In this document: positions 17,053-25,416 of the stretch, piece after piece
How positions within the stretch are numbered: position 1 is the first letter of the stretch
Layout of the letters: each line of letters opens with the position of its first letter
Source: Pseudobdellovibrionaceae bacterium
Lineage (GTDB): Bacteria > Bdellovibrionota > Bdellovibrionia > Bdellovibrionales > Bdellovibrionaceae
DNA length: 64,000 nt
Assembly (NCBI GenBank): GCA_022843825.1
Contig: JALHMX010000001.1
Coordinates: 183,720 to 247,719 of the forward strand
Reading direction: 5' to 3'
The notes under the pieces: model-generated
The model's input: only the letters and a program-made list of their open reading frames with translations
Told to the model about the DNA's origin: nothing
Databases searched by the model: none
Program-made: the position numbers and the translations under genes

Positions 17053-17354
17053 TACTCAAGACCCAAAATTGATTTACAGTTTTCTATGCGAGTTTCAATC
17101 TCGCGAATATTTTTTTGCAGCAGACGTAAATCATTTTCATCAATATCTTTTTCCAAAGCCGCAATGACCAGTGGATGTTTTTTTAACCATTGACCCTGCC
17201 GAGCAGCATAGGTCTCAGGAATGCCGGTGCGTAATGCGGCCTGAGTCGCATTAGTATCAAATAGGTATTCAACAATAAATTTCAGTGTTTCTAATGTAAG
17301 TATATTTTTATGAGCCTTCAGTCGTGATGAAAACCCCATCTGTCGAATTCGCAT
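17052..17354 (-). CDS. terminase small subunit-like DNA-binding protein
   Basis: A 100-residue protein. The segment ETLKFIVEYLFDTNATQAAL, followed by RTGIPETYAARQGQWLKKHPLVIAALE (about 22-67), closely follows the pattern of phage terminase small subunits: FVxEYLxxxNATQAAxRAGYS, an HTH, then a helix ending in a xxPxVxxAI-like segment. A coiled-coil tail (about 70-100) follows. No large terminase or other phage gene is nearby. Instead the gene is coupled by one base to a TrmK-like methyltransferase, suggesting a domesticated DNA-binding protein. The fold call rests on pattern recognition only. Confidence 0.55.
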   Translation of the reverse strand: MRIRQMGFSSRLKAHKNILTLETLKFIVEYLFDTNATQAALRTGIPETYAARQGQWLKKHPLVIAALEKDIDENDLRLLQKNIREIETRIENCKSILGLE

Positions 17355-17424
17355 AATGTGTTTATATACTTAATGGCATAGTCGCTGCACCTGTTTATTT
17401 ATTCAAACCGTATGCGTCTATATG

Positions 17425-17434
17425 CGCGTACGCG
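17425..17434. promoter_or_regulatory. perfect palindrome CGCGTACGCG upstream of the zinc-protein gene
   Basis: A 10-bp perfect palindrome, unusually GC-rich for this sequence, about 50 bases before the start of the Cys-rich protein and in the divergent region between it and the terminase-like gene. It is a plausible operator half-site or a chance site; no regulator gene is nearby. Confidence 0.3.
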
Positions 17435-17484
17435 GCTGAGTAATAGGGAAAACTGGAACTTTAAATAAACAGAAAGGAAAAAAT

Positions 17485-17718
17485 ATGGATAAATGTAAAA
17501 ACTGTGGCAATGAGTACGACAAATCGTTCCAAGTTATGATGAATGGGGCGGAATATAATTTTGACAGCTTTGAATGCGCAATCAATTTGCTAGCTCCGAA
17601 ATGTGCCCATTGTAATACCCGCATTATTGGACACGGTGTTGAAAGTGAAAGCAAAATGTATTGTTGTTCGCATTGTGCTAAAGCCCACGAAGCAGGCGGT
17701 TTGCATCAGGACGCATAA
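17485..17718 (+). CDS. small Cys-rich zinc-binding protein
   Basis: A 77-residue protein with four Cys pairs or clusters: CKNCG (4-8), C32, CAHC (40-43) and CCSHCAKAHE (59-68), plus His residues that could ligate metal. It matches a widespread small family with the pattern CxxCGNxYDKxF...FDSFECAI..LAPxCxHCxxRIIGHGVE..CCSHCA, often labelled metallothionein-like. It probably binds zinc; a regulatory or metal-buffering role is unproven. It has AGAAAGGA as ribosome site and a strong terminator directly after the stop, so it is monocistronic. Confidence 0.78.
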   Translation: MDKCKNCGNEYDKSFQVMMNGAEYNFDSFECAINLLAPKCAHCNTRIIGHGVESESKMYCCSHCAKAHEAGGLHQDA

Positions 17719-17747
17719 AAGCCAAGACTTTCGGTCTTGGCTTTTAT
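17715..17747 (+). terminator. strong intrinsic terminator after the zinc-protein gene
   Basis: The arms ATAAAAGCCAAGAC (17715-17728) and GTCTTGGCTTTTAT (17734-17747) are perfectly complementary around a TTTCG loop, with T-rich 3' and A-rich 5' flanks. It works in both directions and so also ends the convergent 17768-18172 gene. Confidence 0.9.
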
Positions 17748-17767
17748 GATAATGAAATAGTGATGGA

Positions 17768-18172
17768 TTACTTTAAAGAAATTTCTAAAACTGTATTTTT
17801 GCCATTCGCTCTGTCAGAAGTATAAGTAACATCTAAAATACCATCGGCGTTAAGACCGTATAGTCCTCCGTACTGATTTCCACTCGTCAATATTTGGCGA
17901 TCTTTTAGCATAGCTGCTTTTGTTTTGTAACATAAAGCAACTTGTCTCCAAGCAGCTGATATACCAGAAGCAGTTAATTTAACTCTGCCATTAACTTTAC
18001 CTGTCATTTGCAAAGAGCGTTCTGTATCACAAATTAACTTAGCTTTTTTAGAAGCAATAGAAACTGCCATTGAAATTTGAGAATCAGAAGACATAGCATC
18101 GGCTAAGCTGTGATCTGCTAAGGCTGAAAACGAGCATGCCGAAATCGCCAGTACGGTTAAAAGTTTTTTCAT
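17768..18172 (-). CDS. small periplasmic protein of unknown function
   Basis: A 134-residue protein with a signal peptide (MKKLLTVLAISACSFSALA, cleavage after ALA). The mature part has two Cys that could form a disulfide (ICDTER and VALCYKTK) and ends in a beta-rich stretch. It is preceded by AAAGGAG, and the bidirectional terminator at 17715-17747 follows. No family recognised. Confidence 0.7.
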   Translation of the reverse strand: MKKLLTVLAISACSFSALADHSLADAMSSDSQISMAVSIASKKAKLICDTERSLQMTGKVNGRVKLTASGISAAWRQVALCYKTKAAMLKDRQILTSGNQYGGLYGLNADGILDVTYTSDRANGKNTVLEISLK

Positions 18173-18395
18173 AAAAATCTCCTTTTTGTGGGGGTGTTAG
18201 TTTTGGGTTCATCAGGAAGATTAGCAATACTTGTGCATGTATTATCAAATAGAATGAGTTTAAAAAGCAGTATATTGAAAGTGACAATTACGGCTAGACA
18301 GTTTTACGAATCTTGTGCTGATAGGCTTACGGCTGACTTTGGGGGGCATATAAATAAGTACTTGATCTTATTAGGCTTTTAAGAATAAATAAGCT

Positions 18396-19547
18396 ATGAC
18401 TTCAGATCCGCAAAAAACCACATTTAAAGACCTCCCATTTCGCCAAGATCTTATTAGGTCTGCGGTTGATTTAGCCGGACAGTTTACTGGTTATGAAACT
18501 TTAGGTGTTATTGGTATTGGTGGAAGCTCCATCGGAGCCGAAGCTTTATGGGAAACTTTAGTTGGTGTAGACCAGCAAGATAAGAAATTAGTGTTCTTCG
18601 ATAACACTGATTTTTTAGACGCCCAAAGAAATTTAAGAAGTCTTAATCTTGAAAGAACAGCTTGGTACATTGTTTCTAAAAGTGGATCCACCTTAGAAAC
18701 ACTGGCAACGACAGAGTGGGTGGCAGAAGCTTACCGACAAAAAAATATTTCATTTTACTCTCGCTGTGCTGTTTGTACCGAGCTTCGATCAAATCCTTTG
18801 CGTGATTGGGCTGTGGCTCATAAAATTCCTGTGTTAGAAATTCCAGTTGATGTGGGCGGCCGCTTTTCTGTTTTATCCCCTGTAGGATTATTTCCACTGG
18901 CGTTTGCTGAAGTAGACGTTAATAATTTGATTGTCGGAGCGCAGGTCGCGCTAGAAAAAATGGCCGAGATCCGTCAAACAGCGCAGATGTGCGCAAAAAG
19001 TTTTAATCAGCGGAGTATCACAGTGTTTTGGTTTTACTCTTCTGTGGCCAAACCTTTCGGGGCCTGGATTCAGCAGTTATGGGCTGAAAGTTTAGCCAAG
19101 AAAACTGATCTTCAGGGTAAACCTGCATTGAGCGTAAGTACTCCGTTGTTTGCCGTGGGAGCTAGTGATCAGCATTCAATATTGCAGCAAGTGTCCGATG
19201 GAGCTCGCGATAAGTTCGTCATATTTTTTCGTTCAACTGAGCTAGAGAATTTTTCTCAAAATTGTCAGATCAAAGAGTTTACTCAGTTAAAGTTTTTGCA
19301 AGGCCGCAAATATGGAGATTTAATTAAGGCGGCAGCTGATGGAACGATTCAGGCCTTAAAAACTGAAGGTGTGGAATTAACAGAAGTTTATTATCCAGAT
19401 CATTCAGCTAAATCTTTTGGATACTTAGTGATGTGGTTTGAGTTATTGGTCGTTGCAATAGCCGATGAAATAAAAATAAATGCTTTTGATCAGCCCGGTG
19501 TCGAGCTAAGTAAGAAAAAAACTTACGAAATTTTAAATAAAAACTGA
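18396..19547 (+). CDS. pgi: glucose-6-phosphate isomerase
   Basis: A 383-residue phosphoglucose isomerase, shorter than the common 440-550 residues. The signatures are GVIGIGGSSIGAEALWETL near 37-55, SKSGSTLETLATTEW near 93-107 (SIS-domain phosphate binding), a conserved QLWAESLAKK near 227-236 and the C-terminal AKSFGYLVMWFELL. It interconverts glucose-6-P and fructose-6-P. No clear Shine-Dalgarno precedes the ATG; TTGATC at 18362 and AATAAA at 18384 could be a promoter close to the start. It overlaps the end of the convergent polyprenyl synthase gene by 25 bases. Confidence 0.9.
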   Translation: MTSDPQKTTFKDLPFRQDLIRSAVDLAGQFTGYETLGVIGIGGSSIGAEALWETLVGVDQQDKKLVFFDNTDFLDAQRNLRSLNLERTAWYIVSKSGSTLETLATTEWVAEAYRQKNISFYSRCAVCTELRSNPLRDWAVAHKIPVLEIPVDVGGRFSVLSPVGLFPLAFAEVDVNNLIVGAQVALEKMAEIRQTAQMCAKSFNQRSITVFWFYSSVAKPFGAWIQQLWAESLAKKTDLQGKPALSVSTPLFAVGASDQHSILQQVSDGARDKFVIFFRSTELENFSQNCQIKEFTQLKFLQGRKYGDLIKAAADGTIQALKTEGVELTEVYYPDHSAKSFGYLVMWFELLVVAIADEIKINAFDQPGVELSKKKTYEILNKN

Positions 19548-20515
19548 ATCGGCTTAAGTAGCTTCGTTAAAAGTTCATTGGTGTATTTATAAAGTGCAAC
19601 ATTTTCTTTAAGCCAAATATCATTTCGAATCGTCGATATCATTGTATTCATTTCAGTTAATGATTTTTCTAAAGTTTGTTTTTGCTGAAACAAATTTTCT
19701 ATATTTTCTATATCTTGAAAAGTTGTTGCATCACGCGGCTTAACTAATATTGGCTTTATTATGTGAAGATCTAGGGGATGATGCTTAAGGTGTGTGACAA
19801 CAAGGAAGCTCATTTTACCTTCTTGCAGGTCACAACCTTTTTGGCCTCGGCCTTTATCTCCATAAAGATCAAGTATATCATCTTGAATCTGAAATATCTT
19901 TCCCAATAGATCAAAAATATGATGAATTTTATTTTGAAAATTAGTGTCTTTATTTGCAAGCAGGGCAACGCCGACAGCAAGATCTGCAAATAAAGCGGCG
20001 GTTTTTAAACCGATACATTCAATATAGTTTTTTTCAATGTTAGGAAGATCAGACAAATCTTTAACCGAAAACTCAAGGGTTTGTCCGTTGACAATTTTAC
20101 AGCCCATTTTTGAAAATAAAGCCGCTAATTGAATTTGTTTATCAGCACTCAAATCAGAATTGTAAATGATTTGTTGCCCGCACATCAGCAGAAGATCCCC
20201 GGCATTGATGGCCTGAGCAGCGCCATATTTTTTCCAGGTCGTGGGATGACCACGCCGATATTCATCCCCATCTTGAAGATCATCATGAATTAAGGTGGCG
20301 TTATGAAAAATTTCACAGGCAGCAGCCCATGAAACTAAAAGATGTTCGGGGACGCTTAGCGATTGACCAATACCGTGTGCAAGCTGAGGTCGTAGCATTT
20401 TCCCGGGATGACTAAAGTGATCGGCAATCACTTCCTGCAAAAAGGGTGATGAATTGTCTTTGATGATTGACAGAATTTTTTGGTTTACTGAATCTAAGAA
20501 AGGAGAAGTTTCCAT
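19523..20515 (-). CDS. trans-isoprenyl (polyprenyl) diphosphate synthase
   Basis: About 330 residues of the all-alpha polyprenyl synthetase fold. The first Asp-rich motif is LIHDDLQDGDEYRRG near 78-92, the second is QIQDDILDLYGDKGRG near 211-226, and GKMLRPQL near 40-47 binds substrate. It elongates isoprenyl chains with IPP; FPP/GGPP or longer products cannot be told apart here. Two in-frame ATGs exist (20521, 20515). A TATACT -10 element lies 9 bases before the second and there is no Shine-Dalgarno, so the mRNA may be leaderless from 20515. Confidence 0.88.
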   Translation of the reverse strand: METSPFLDSVNQKILSIIKDNSSPFLQEVIADHFSHPGKMLRPQLAHGIGQSLSVPEHLLVSWAAACEIFHNATLIHDDLQDGDEYRRGHPTTWKKYGAAQAINAGDLLLMCGQQIIYNSDLSADKQIQLAALFSKMGCKIVNGQTLEFSVKDLSDLPNIEKNYIECIGLKTAALFADLAVGVALLANKDTNFQNKIHHIFDLLGKIFQIQDDILDLYGDKGRGQKGCDLQEGKMSFLVVTHLKHHPLDLHIIKPILVKPRDATTFQDIENIENLFQQKQTLEKSLTEMNTMISTIRNDIWLKENVALYKYTNELLTKLLKPIQFLFKIS

Positions 20516-20521
20516 ACCCAT

Positions 20522-20802
20522 ATTAGTATAGTGTACGTATTAGTGCGCGGGTAAAGCTTTTTATATAACGCGATCTTTTGTAATCTCTAACAAATTCCCC
20601 AAAAATAAGAGCATTGGAGTGGATAATTAAGTCGGCACGGTCCGCATTAATAACTCCTAAGTCTGAGATTTTTCATGCTGCTTATATTAGCAAACAATTG
20701 ATAGATTTATAGGGAATAAAAGGACTCTTGTAAAAAGTACTTTGTAAGTGTCAAAGGCTTATACTATTTTAATAAAAATAAAGTCAAACTCAGGAGACAG
20801 AT
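20522..20802. other. 281-base divergent intergenic region before dps
   Basis: It holds the minus-strand promoter of the polyprenyl synthase (TATACT, plus-strand 20525-20530) and the leader of dps. TTATACTAT at 20759-20767 is a likely dps -10, with no convincing -35, and AGGAGA at 20791-20796 is its ribosome site. No RNA gene or longer ORF was seen. Confidence 0.5.
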
Positions 20803-21285
20803 ATGAACAAAGTAAAATCAAAATCTAAATTAGGATTTAAAGGTAATTCTCATAGAGACATTGCGGATGGATTATCGATATTATTGGCCGATAGTTATAT
20901 GTTGTATATTAAAACTCATAATTTTCATTGGAATGTTGAGGGGCCTATGTTCAATACACTTCATCAGATGTTTATGGAGCAATACACAGAGCTATGGAAT
21001 GCTTTAGATCTTATTGCAGAACGCATTCGTGCAGTGGGCGAGTATGCTCCGGGCTCGTACAAACAGTTTTCTGCCTTAACTTCAATTAAGGAGTCTGAAA
21101 AAGTTCCCAAGGCGACCCAGATGATTAAAGAGCTTTTAGAGGGACATGAAATCGTTATACGAACAGCTCGAAGTTTATTTCAAATTGCAGAAGAACAAGA
21201 TGATGAAGTTTCCTGTGATCTATTAACTCAACGTCTGCAAGTACACGAAAAAACAGCGTGGATGTTACGCGCACTACTATCGTAA
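20803..21285 (+). CDS. dps: Dps/ferritin-like DNA-protection protein
   Basis: A 160-residue Dps-family protein. The inter-subunit ferroxidase ligands appear in [18 protein letters not shown] (His-containing helix near 41-58) and in [18 protein letters not shown] (near 65-82). The N-terminus is basic ([17 protein letters not shown]), as in Dps proteins that bind DNA through their tails. It oxidises and stores iron and protects DNA as a dodecamer. A good AGGAGA ribosome site precedes the ATG. It is transcribed alone. Confidence 0.92.
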   Translation: MNKVKSKSKLGFKGNSHRDIADGLSILLADSYMLYIKTHNFHWNVEGPMFNTLHQMFMEQYTELWNALDLIAERIRAVGEYAPGSYKQFSALTSIKESEKVPKATQMIKELLEGHEIVIRTARSLFQIAEEQDDEVSCDLLTQRLQVHEKTAWMLRALLS

Positions 21286-21324
21286 ATCTTAAAACTTGGT
21301 GACAGAGTTGCATTCTTTCGACCT

Positions 21325-22878
21325 GTGATACAAAAACCAATAATTCTTTTCTTAAGTGCTTGTACTTATTTGTGTTTTATAGCGATCATTTTAGTCTATA
21401 AACGGCCAATTTGTATTGATTCCACTGTTGTCAATAAGATCGACAGAGTTTTTTTATCTGCCGGACATATACAGACAGAGACCGCCTATGCATGCTATCA
21501 AAATCAACCGGTAAACTACTCATCGGCCTTAGAGCGTACTGTCTTAAAGATTTCACCAGTTCTAGACCGTACGATACTGTTATTGGAGTCCATTAAGCCT
21601 TTTGAAAATAAATTACATCTTATTATTCATGAAGACAGGCCGTTGATGTATGAAGTGAGTCCAGGTAAAATTCATTTTGGCGCTAGTTTTTTTAATTTAG
21701 ATTATCATCTGAGTCGTGCTTTTATCAAATCTTGGATTATAGAAAATCGAAGCTCTTTAAAAATTGATTTAAGCTTATTTGAAGAATCTTTGGCTGATTT
21801 TATATTATACGTTTTGGTGGGTAAGATTGAACTTGAAGATCCCGTGGATAGAACGCGTACAAAACTAGGTTCGGTTAAGTGGCCTCATGTGATTAAAAAT
21901 GTAAAAAATTATTGTTTGTCGGCATGGAAGCAAACTGAACATATCGAAGGTTGCAATAATGATTTTAAAAACAACTTAAAACTTCGTAACCAATTGGCAG
22001 CTACGTATAGTTTACGTCCACTACTAACTTCAGCTTTAATTAATAGCTACAATGAAATGAGTATAAAACAAAAAGGACGGCTAATTCAAAGCTTGCCACA
22101 CTTAATTTCAAGTGTTCAACTGCCCTCTGATAAAATTGTTGAATCGATGTTGGTGGATTCAAATCCCATACAAAGCGGCATGATTGGCATTAATAAGTTT
22201 TCTGAACTAGTTCTGTCAGCTTCAAATAAAAAATATCCAGAGATTCATTTGCTATATTCTGGCATCATTCAGAGTTTACAAAATCGAGGAGTTTCCGATA
22301 TTTTCAATCAAGCATTTTTTGATTATCTGGTGCATTTTGATGGCGATATAGACACCTCAGCCAGTTTCTACAAAAACCTAGACTTAGCAGCCATGAAGAA
22401 TCCTGAAGTTCAGGTGGCCTTAGTTGACGATAAAAACATATGGCTTCTGCCATCCAGGACGGCTTTACCATTGACTGTCTTTAATGATATTCAAGCACGC
22501 CAAACTTTATTGATGGGTTGCGAAAGTGGTGCCCAAAAAAATATGAATTATTTTTTTAAAAAAACTGAAAAGCTGATGCTTATAAATGATTGCGGACAAA
22601 AAAATGTATATGATTTTGATTCATTATTTAAAAAAGGAATTAAGCCTTTTATGAGTGCCAATTCTAAACTTAGTTTTGTTCAGTTGCACATGCCTTCCTT
22701 GCAGATGATTCACGAGGCACTTCCTCCTACGCAAAACTATTTTGAGCTTGTTAAAAATCATAATCTTAAGCGCCAGGAAATAAAGCCACTCGGCTGGAGC
22801 AGTATCCATTGGAAGAAGGACTTGCAGGTCTATCGTCCTGAAGCGATTGTCGACGCCATCGAATACTTCCGTAACTAA
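21325..22878 (+). CDS. membrane-anchored protein of unknown function (517 aa)
   Basis: A 517-residue protein with one N-terminal hydrophobic segment (about 6-25, IILFLSACTYLCFIAIILVY) and a long extracytoplasmic part with a few Cys. No motif recognised. The start is a GTG with no visible Shine-Dalgarno, so the true start is uncertain, but the hydrophobic anchor supports it. The gene ends 2 bases before a long perfect inverted repeat (22881-22941), which could terminate or stabilise its mRNA. The genes either side (dps and desaturase) give no functional hint. Confidence 0.68.
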   Translation: MIQKPIILFLSACTYLCFIAIILVYKRPICIDSTVVNKIDRVFLSAGHIQTETAYACYQNQPVNYSSALERTVLKISPVLDRTILLLESIKPFENKLHLIIHEDRPLMYEVSPGKIHFGASFFNLDYHLSRAFIKSWIIENRSSLKIDLSLFEESLADFILYVLVGKIELEDPVDRTRTKLGSVKWPHVIKNVKNYCLSAWKQTEHIEGCNNDFKNNLKLRNQLAATYSLRPLLTSALINSYNEMSIKQKGRLIQSLPHLISSVQLPSDKIVESMLVDSNPIQSGMIGINKFSELVLSASNKKYPEIHLLYSGIIQSLQNRGVSDIFNQAFFDYLVHFDGDIDTSASFYKNLDLAAMKNPEVQVALVDDKNIWLLPSRTALPLTVFNDIQARQTLLMGCESGAQKNMNYFFKKTEKLMLINDCGQKNVYDFDSLFKKGIKPFMSANSKLSFVQLHMPSLQMIHEALPPTQNYFELVKNHNLKRQEIKPLGWSSIHWKKDLQVYRPEAIVDAIEYFRN

Positions 22879-22880
22879 TG

Positions 22881-22941
22881 AAAAGGTGCCAGGCTACTTT
22901 TGTATAAGCAGCGCGTCCCGAAAAGTAGCCTGGCACCTTTT
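22881..22941. repeat. REP-like 21-bp perfect inverted repeat with 19-base loop
   Basis: Left arm 22881-22901 and right arm 22921-22941 are exact reverse complements, built around GGTGCCAGGCTACTTTT with A- and T-run ends; the loop is 22902-22920. It lies between two same-strand genes. Translation through it creates a VPGYF-type peptide in spurious ORFs. The form fits a REP/BIME-like palindrome, which also makes a strong terminator hairpin (the right arm ends in CCTTTT). Only this one copy is in the window. Confidence 0.85.
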
Positions 22942-22954
22942 GGGAAAATGGAGT

Positions 22955-24082
22955 ATGCTTTTTAGCATGGGAAATACACAAAATAAATTGAAAAGCATTT
23001 GTTGGACAGTGACGTTATTCTTGATTTTAAATCCGGTAGTTACAACCGTATTATTGGTCTTGTACTTAGTTTTTTCAGAGACTTATACTTCTTCACAAAT
23101 TATTTATATTTCGCTATTTGCTGCCGTGTTTGCTGTATTGACCAATTTAAGTATTACGATGGGGTATCATCGATTATTTTCTCATAAGTCTTACGAAGCT
23201 CATCCAGTGCTACAAGCATTGCTTCTGTTTATAGGAGCTGGCGCTTTTCAGGGATCAGCTTTAAAGTGGTCAAGTGACCATCGCCTTCATCATCGCTTTG
23301 AAGATACTGATAAAGATCCTTACAATATTAAAAAAGGTTTTTGGCATGCCCATATGGGATGGATGATGAAGCATGAAACTGTGAGTCTTCCAATTCATGC
23401 TCCAGATCTAGAAAAAAATAAACTAGTTAAAATTCAGAACGACTACTATATAGTTTGGGCGGTGGGAGTGGGTTACATACTTCCACTTCTTGTAGGAATG
23501 GCTTTAGGTAATGCATTCTTAGGATTAATGTTAGCTGGTGGATTAAGAATATTTTTAACTCAGCAGTCAACATTCTTAGTGAATTCCCTAAGTCATATGC
23601 ATGGCAAAAGCACCTATTCAGAAGAGAAAACGGCTCGTGATAGCATTATAGTAACTCTGTTAACTCATGGCGAAGGTTATCATAACTTTCATCATCAGTT
23701 TCAGTTCGACTATCGTAATGGAATTAGATGGTACCACTGGGATCCGACTAAATGGTCTATCCAAGTAGCGTATTTACTGGGGTTGGCAAAAAAACTGAAA
23801 ACTGTAAATGTATCTGAAATTTTAAAGGCACGACTAAGTACAGAGTCAAAAAAATTTCAAACAACTCAGTTCTATGAAGAAAAACTACTTCCAATTAAAA
23901 ATAAAATTATCGAATCGCAGCTTAGATTTGAAGAGTTAAAAACTCAGTATAAGCAAGCGGGACAAGATAGGATCAGATCTATCCGGCACGAGATGGATAT
24001 GTTGTCCGTAGATATTAAAGTTAATATGCAAATTTGGAGGCAGCTGATGAAAGCCGCCCCTCAAGAAGTCAGAATTAAATAA
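22955..24082 (+). CDS. membrane fatty acid (acyl-CoA delta-9 type) desaturase
   Basis: About 375 residues with the three His boxes of membrane desaturases: HRLFSH, HRLHHRF and HNFHHQF. Four hydrophobic segments lie between them, with a helical, charged C-terminal extension of about 100 residues. It introduces a double bond into acyl chains, using di-iron. The start is ambiguous: ATG at 22955 (GGGA 9 bases upstream) or 22967. The longer ORF from 22847 runs through the inverted repeat and is rejected. Confidence 0.87.
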   Translation: MLFSMGNTQNKLKSICWTVTLFLILNPVVTTVLLVLYLVFSETYTSSQIIYISLFAAVFAVLTNLSITMGYHRLFSHKSYEAHPVLQALLLFIGAGAFQGSALKWSSDHRLHHRFEDTDKDPYNIKKGFWHAHMGWMMKHETVSLPIHAPDLEKNKLVKIQNDYYIVWAVGVGYILPLLVGMALGNAFLGLMLAGGLRIFLTQQSTFLVNSLSHMHGKSTYSEEKTARDSIIVTLLTHGEGYHNFHHQFQFDYRNGIRWYHWDPTKWSIQVAYLLGLAKKLKTVNVSEILKARLSTESKKFQTTQFYEEKLLPIKNKIIESQLRFEELKTQYKQAGQDRIRSIRHEMDMLSVDIKVNMQIWRQLMKAAPQEVRIK

Positions 24083-24155
24083 TTACAGCGAACGCATTTT
24101 GGCTAACGACAGCTATAGCTAGAGCTAGTATGGTAGACACTAAAACTTGTTTCAT
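24075..24155 (-). CDS. possible 26-residue signal-peptide-like micro-ORF
   Basis: ATG at 24155 is preceded by AAGGGGGGATCT. The product, MKQVLVSTILALAIAVVSQN followed by AFAVII, is a textbook signal peptide with an AFA cleavage site and only three residues after it. It may be a small membrane peptide or the remnant of a lost secreted-protein gene. It overlaps the desaturase stop by 8 bases. Too short to be sure. Confidence 0.35.
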   Translation of the reverse strand: MKQVLVSTILALAIAVVSQNAFAVII

Positions 24156-24244
24156 AGATCCCCCCTTAATACCAAGTGAGTATACCATAATTAAACACAA
24201 GTAAGAGTGTAACAATTTGGACAGGTAGAAATTACAAAATACCG

Positions 24245-24625
24245 CTATTTTGATTTTGAGTTGCGTTTTTCTGGACGCTCTTCCACGTAGTTATTTTTAT
24301 TATCGACAAAGACCACTGTGGGCTTGTGCTTATGGGCTTTATCCAGATCAACAGAAACATAGGCTACGATGATGACGATATCACCTTTTTGAACGTGTCT
24401 GGCTGCTGCACCATTAAGACAGACTTGCTGCTTTTTTCCTTCGATAACGTAGGTGGAAAAGCGGGCACCGCTGTTACAATTATAAATATCAACTTTTTGA
24501 TTAAGATGAAGTTTGGCTTTTTTAATAAGCGCTTTATCAATCGACACAGAGCCTTCATAATTCAAATCAGCATCGGTAACAGTGGCGCGATGAATTTTTG
24601 AATACATCATATTGATGGTGCTCAT
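24245..24625 (-). CDS. panD: aspartate 1-decarboxylase
   Basis: A 126-residue pyruvoyl enzyme that makes beta-alanine from aspartate. The self-cleavage site is Gly25-Ser26 in [11 protein letters not shown]. The usual landmarks are [12 protein letters not shown] near 10-21, STYVIEG near 57-63 and [12 protein letters not shown] near 70-81, where NGAAAR is the core signature. The last 20 residues are a charged extension. Its ATG overlaps the coaX stop (ATGA), so it is the translationally coupled last gene of the pantothenate/CoA operon. Confidence 0.95.
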   Translation of the reverse strand: MSTINMMYSKIHRATVTDADLNYEGSVSIDKALIKKAKLHLNQKVDIYNCNSGARFSTYVIEGKKQQVCLNGAAARHVQKGDIVIIVAYVSVDLDKAHKHKPTVVFVDNKNNYVEERPEKRNSKSK

Positions 24626-25416
24626 TTTTTACCTCCAGTATTAAGGTCTAAAGCAATAAGATTACCTTTTAAAACAAGATCGGGAATAATTGCATCAAAT
24701 ATTTTTTCTTTTTCAAATAATGAAGAAAATCCACCAGTGCCAATAACGATAGGACAATCATTTTTAAAGCATTCCTCAGAGATACGTTTAATAATTTCTC
24801 GCATGGAACCCAGATGTCCATAGTACAGTCCGCTTTGTAAGCTCTCTACGGTGGACAACCCTAAGGTATTATTTCTAGAAACAATTTCAACGGAGGGAAG
24901 TTTTGCGGTTTTGGCTTCTAGCGATTCCATTGAAAGTTTAAGCCCCGCTATAATTGATCCCCCTAGATAATCCTTTTCACTGCTGACAGCACAAAATGTA
25001 GTGGCAGTACCTAGATCGACAAGAATCAAGTTTTTACCAGGGTATAACTGAGTAGCTGCAATCGAATTTGCAATGCGATCGGCGCCTACCTCTAAAGGAT
25101 TGCGATATTTAATTTTAAGGCCGGTTTTAACTCCGGCTTGTAAAATAAAGGGATTGATATTGAAATATTTTTGGCAGGCACCACGCAAAGAGTAAACGAC
25201 CTCTGGCACCACTGAACACAACACAATTTGTTTAATTTCTGCAGGATCAATCCCGTTTTCGCGAATGACCATTCTTAGAAATACTCCAACTTCATCAGAA
25301 GAGAATCCCTGTTTTGAACCACGACGAAAAGAGATAAGCATTTTTTCTTCACCTATTTTCCCTTTAAAGACGCCGCCATATATTTGGGTATTACCCACAT
25401 CCAAGGATAAAATCAT
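24622..25416 (-). CDS. coaX: type III pantothenate kinase
   Basis: A 264-residue ASKHA-fold kinase. The phosphate-1 motif is [10 protein letters not shown] near 5-14, phosphate-2 is [12 protein letters not shown] near 122-133, and GADRIAN lies near 110-116. It makes 4'-phosphopantothenate from pantothenate and ATP and typically needs a monovalent cation. It overlaps coaBC by 4 bases upstream and panD by 4 bases downstream. Confidence 0.94.
   Translation of the reverse strand: MILSLDVGNTQIYGGVFKGKIGEEKMLISFRRGSKQGFSSDEVGVFLRMVIRENGIDPAEIKQIVLCSVVPEVVYSLRGACQKYFNINPFILQAGVKTGLKIKYRNPLEVGADRIANSIAATQLYPGKNLILVDLGTATTFCAVSSEKDYLGGSIIAGLKLSMESLEAKTAKLPSVEIVSRNNTLGLSTVESLQSGLYYGHLGSMREIIKRISEECFKNDCPIVIGTGGFSSLFEKEKIFDAIIPDLVLKGNLIALDLNTGGKK

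Noticed and set aside
18188..18382. 64-codon ORF upstream of pgi
   Set aside because: Starts without a Shine-Dalgarno, has no recognisable protein character and lies in the promoter region of pgi.
22847..22954. N-terminal extension of the desaturase to 22847
   Set aside because: It would start inside the previous gene and read through the inverted repeat; the family N-terminus begins at 22955 or 22967.
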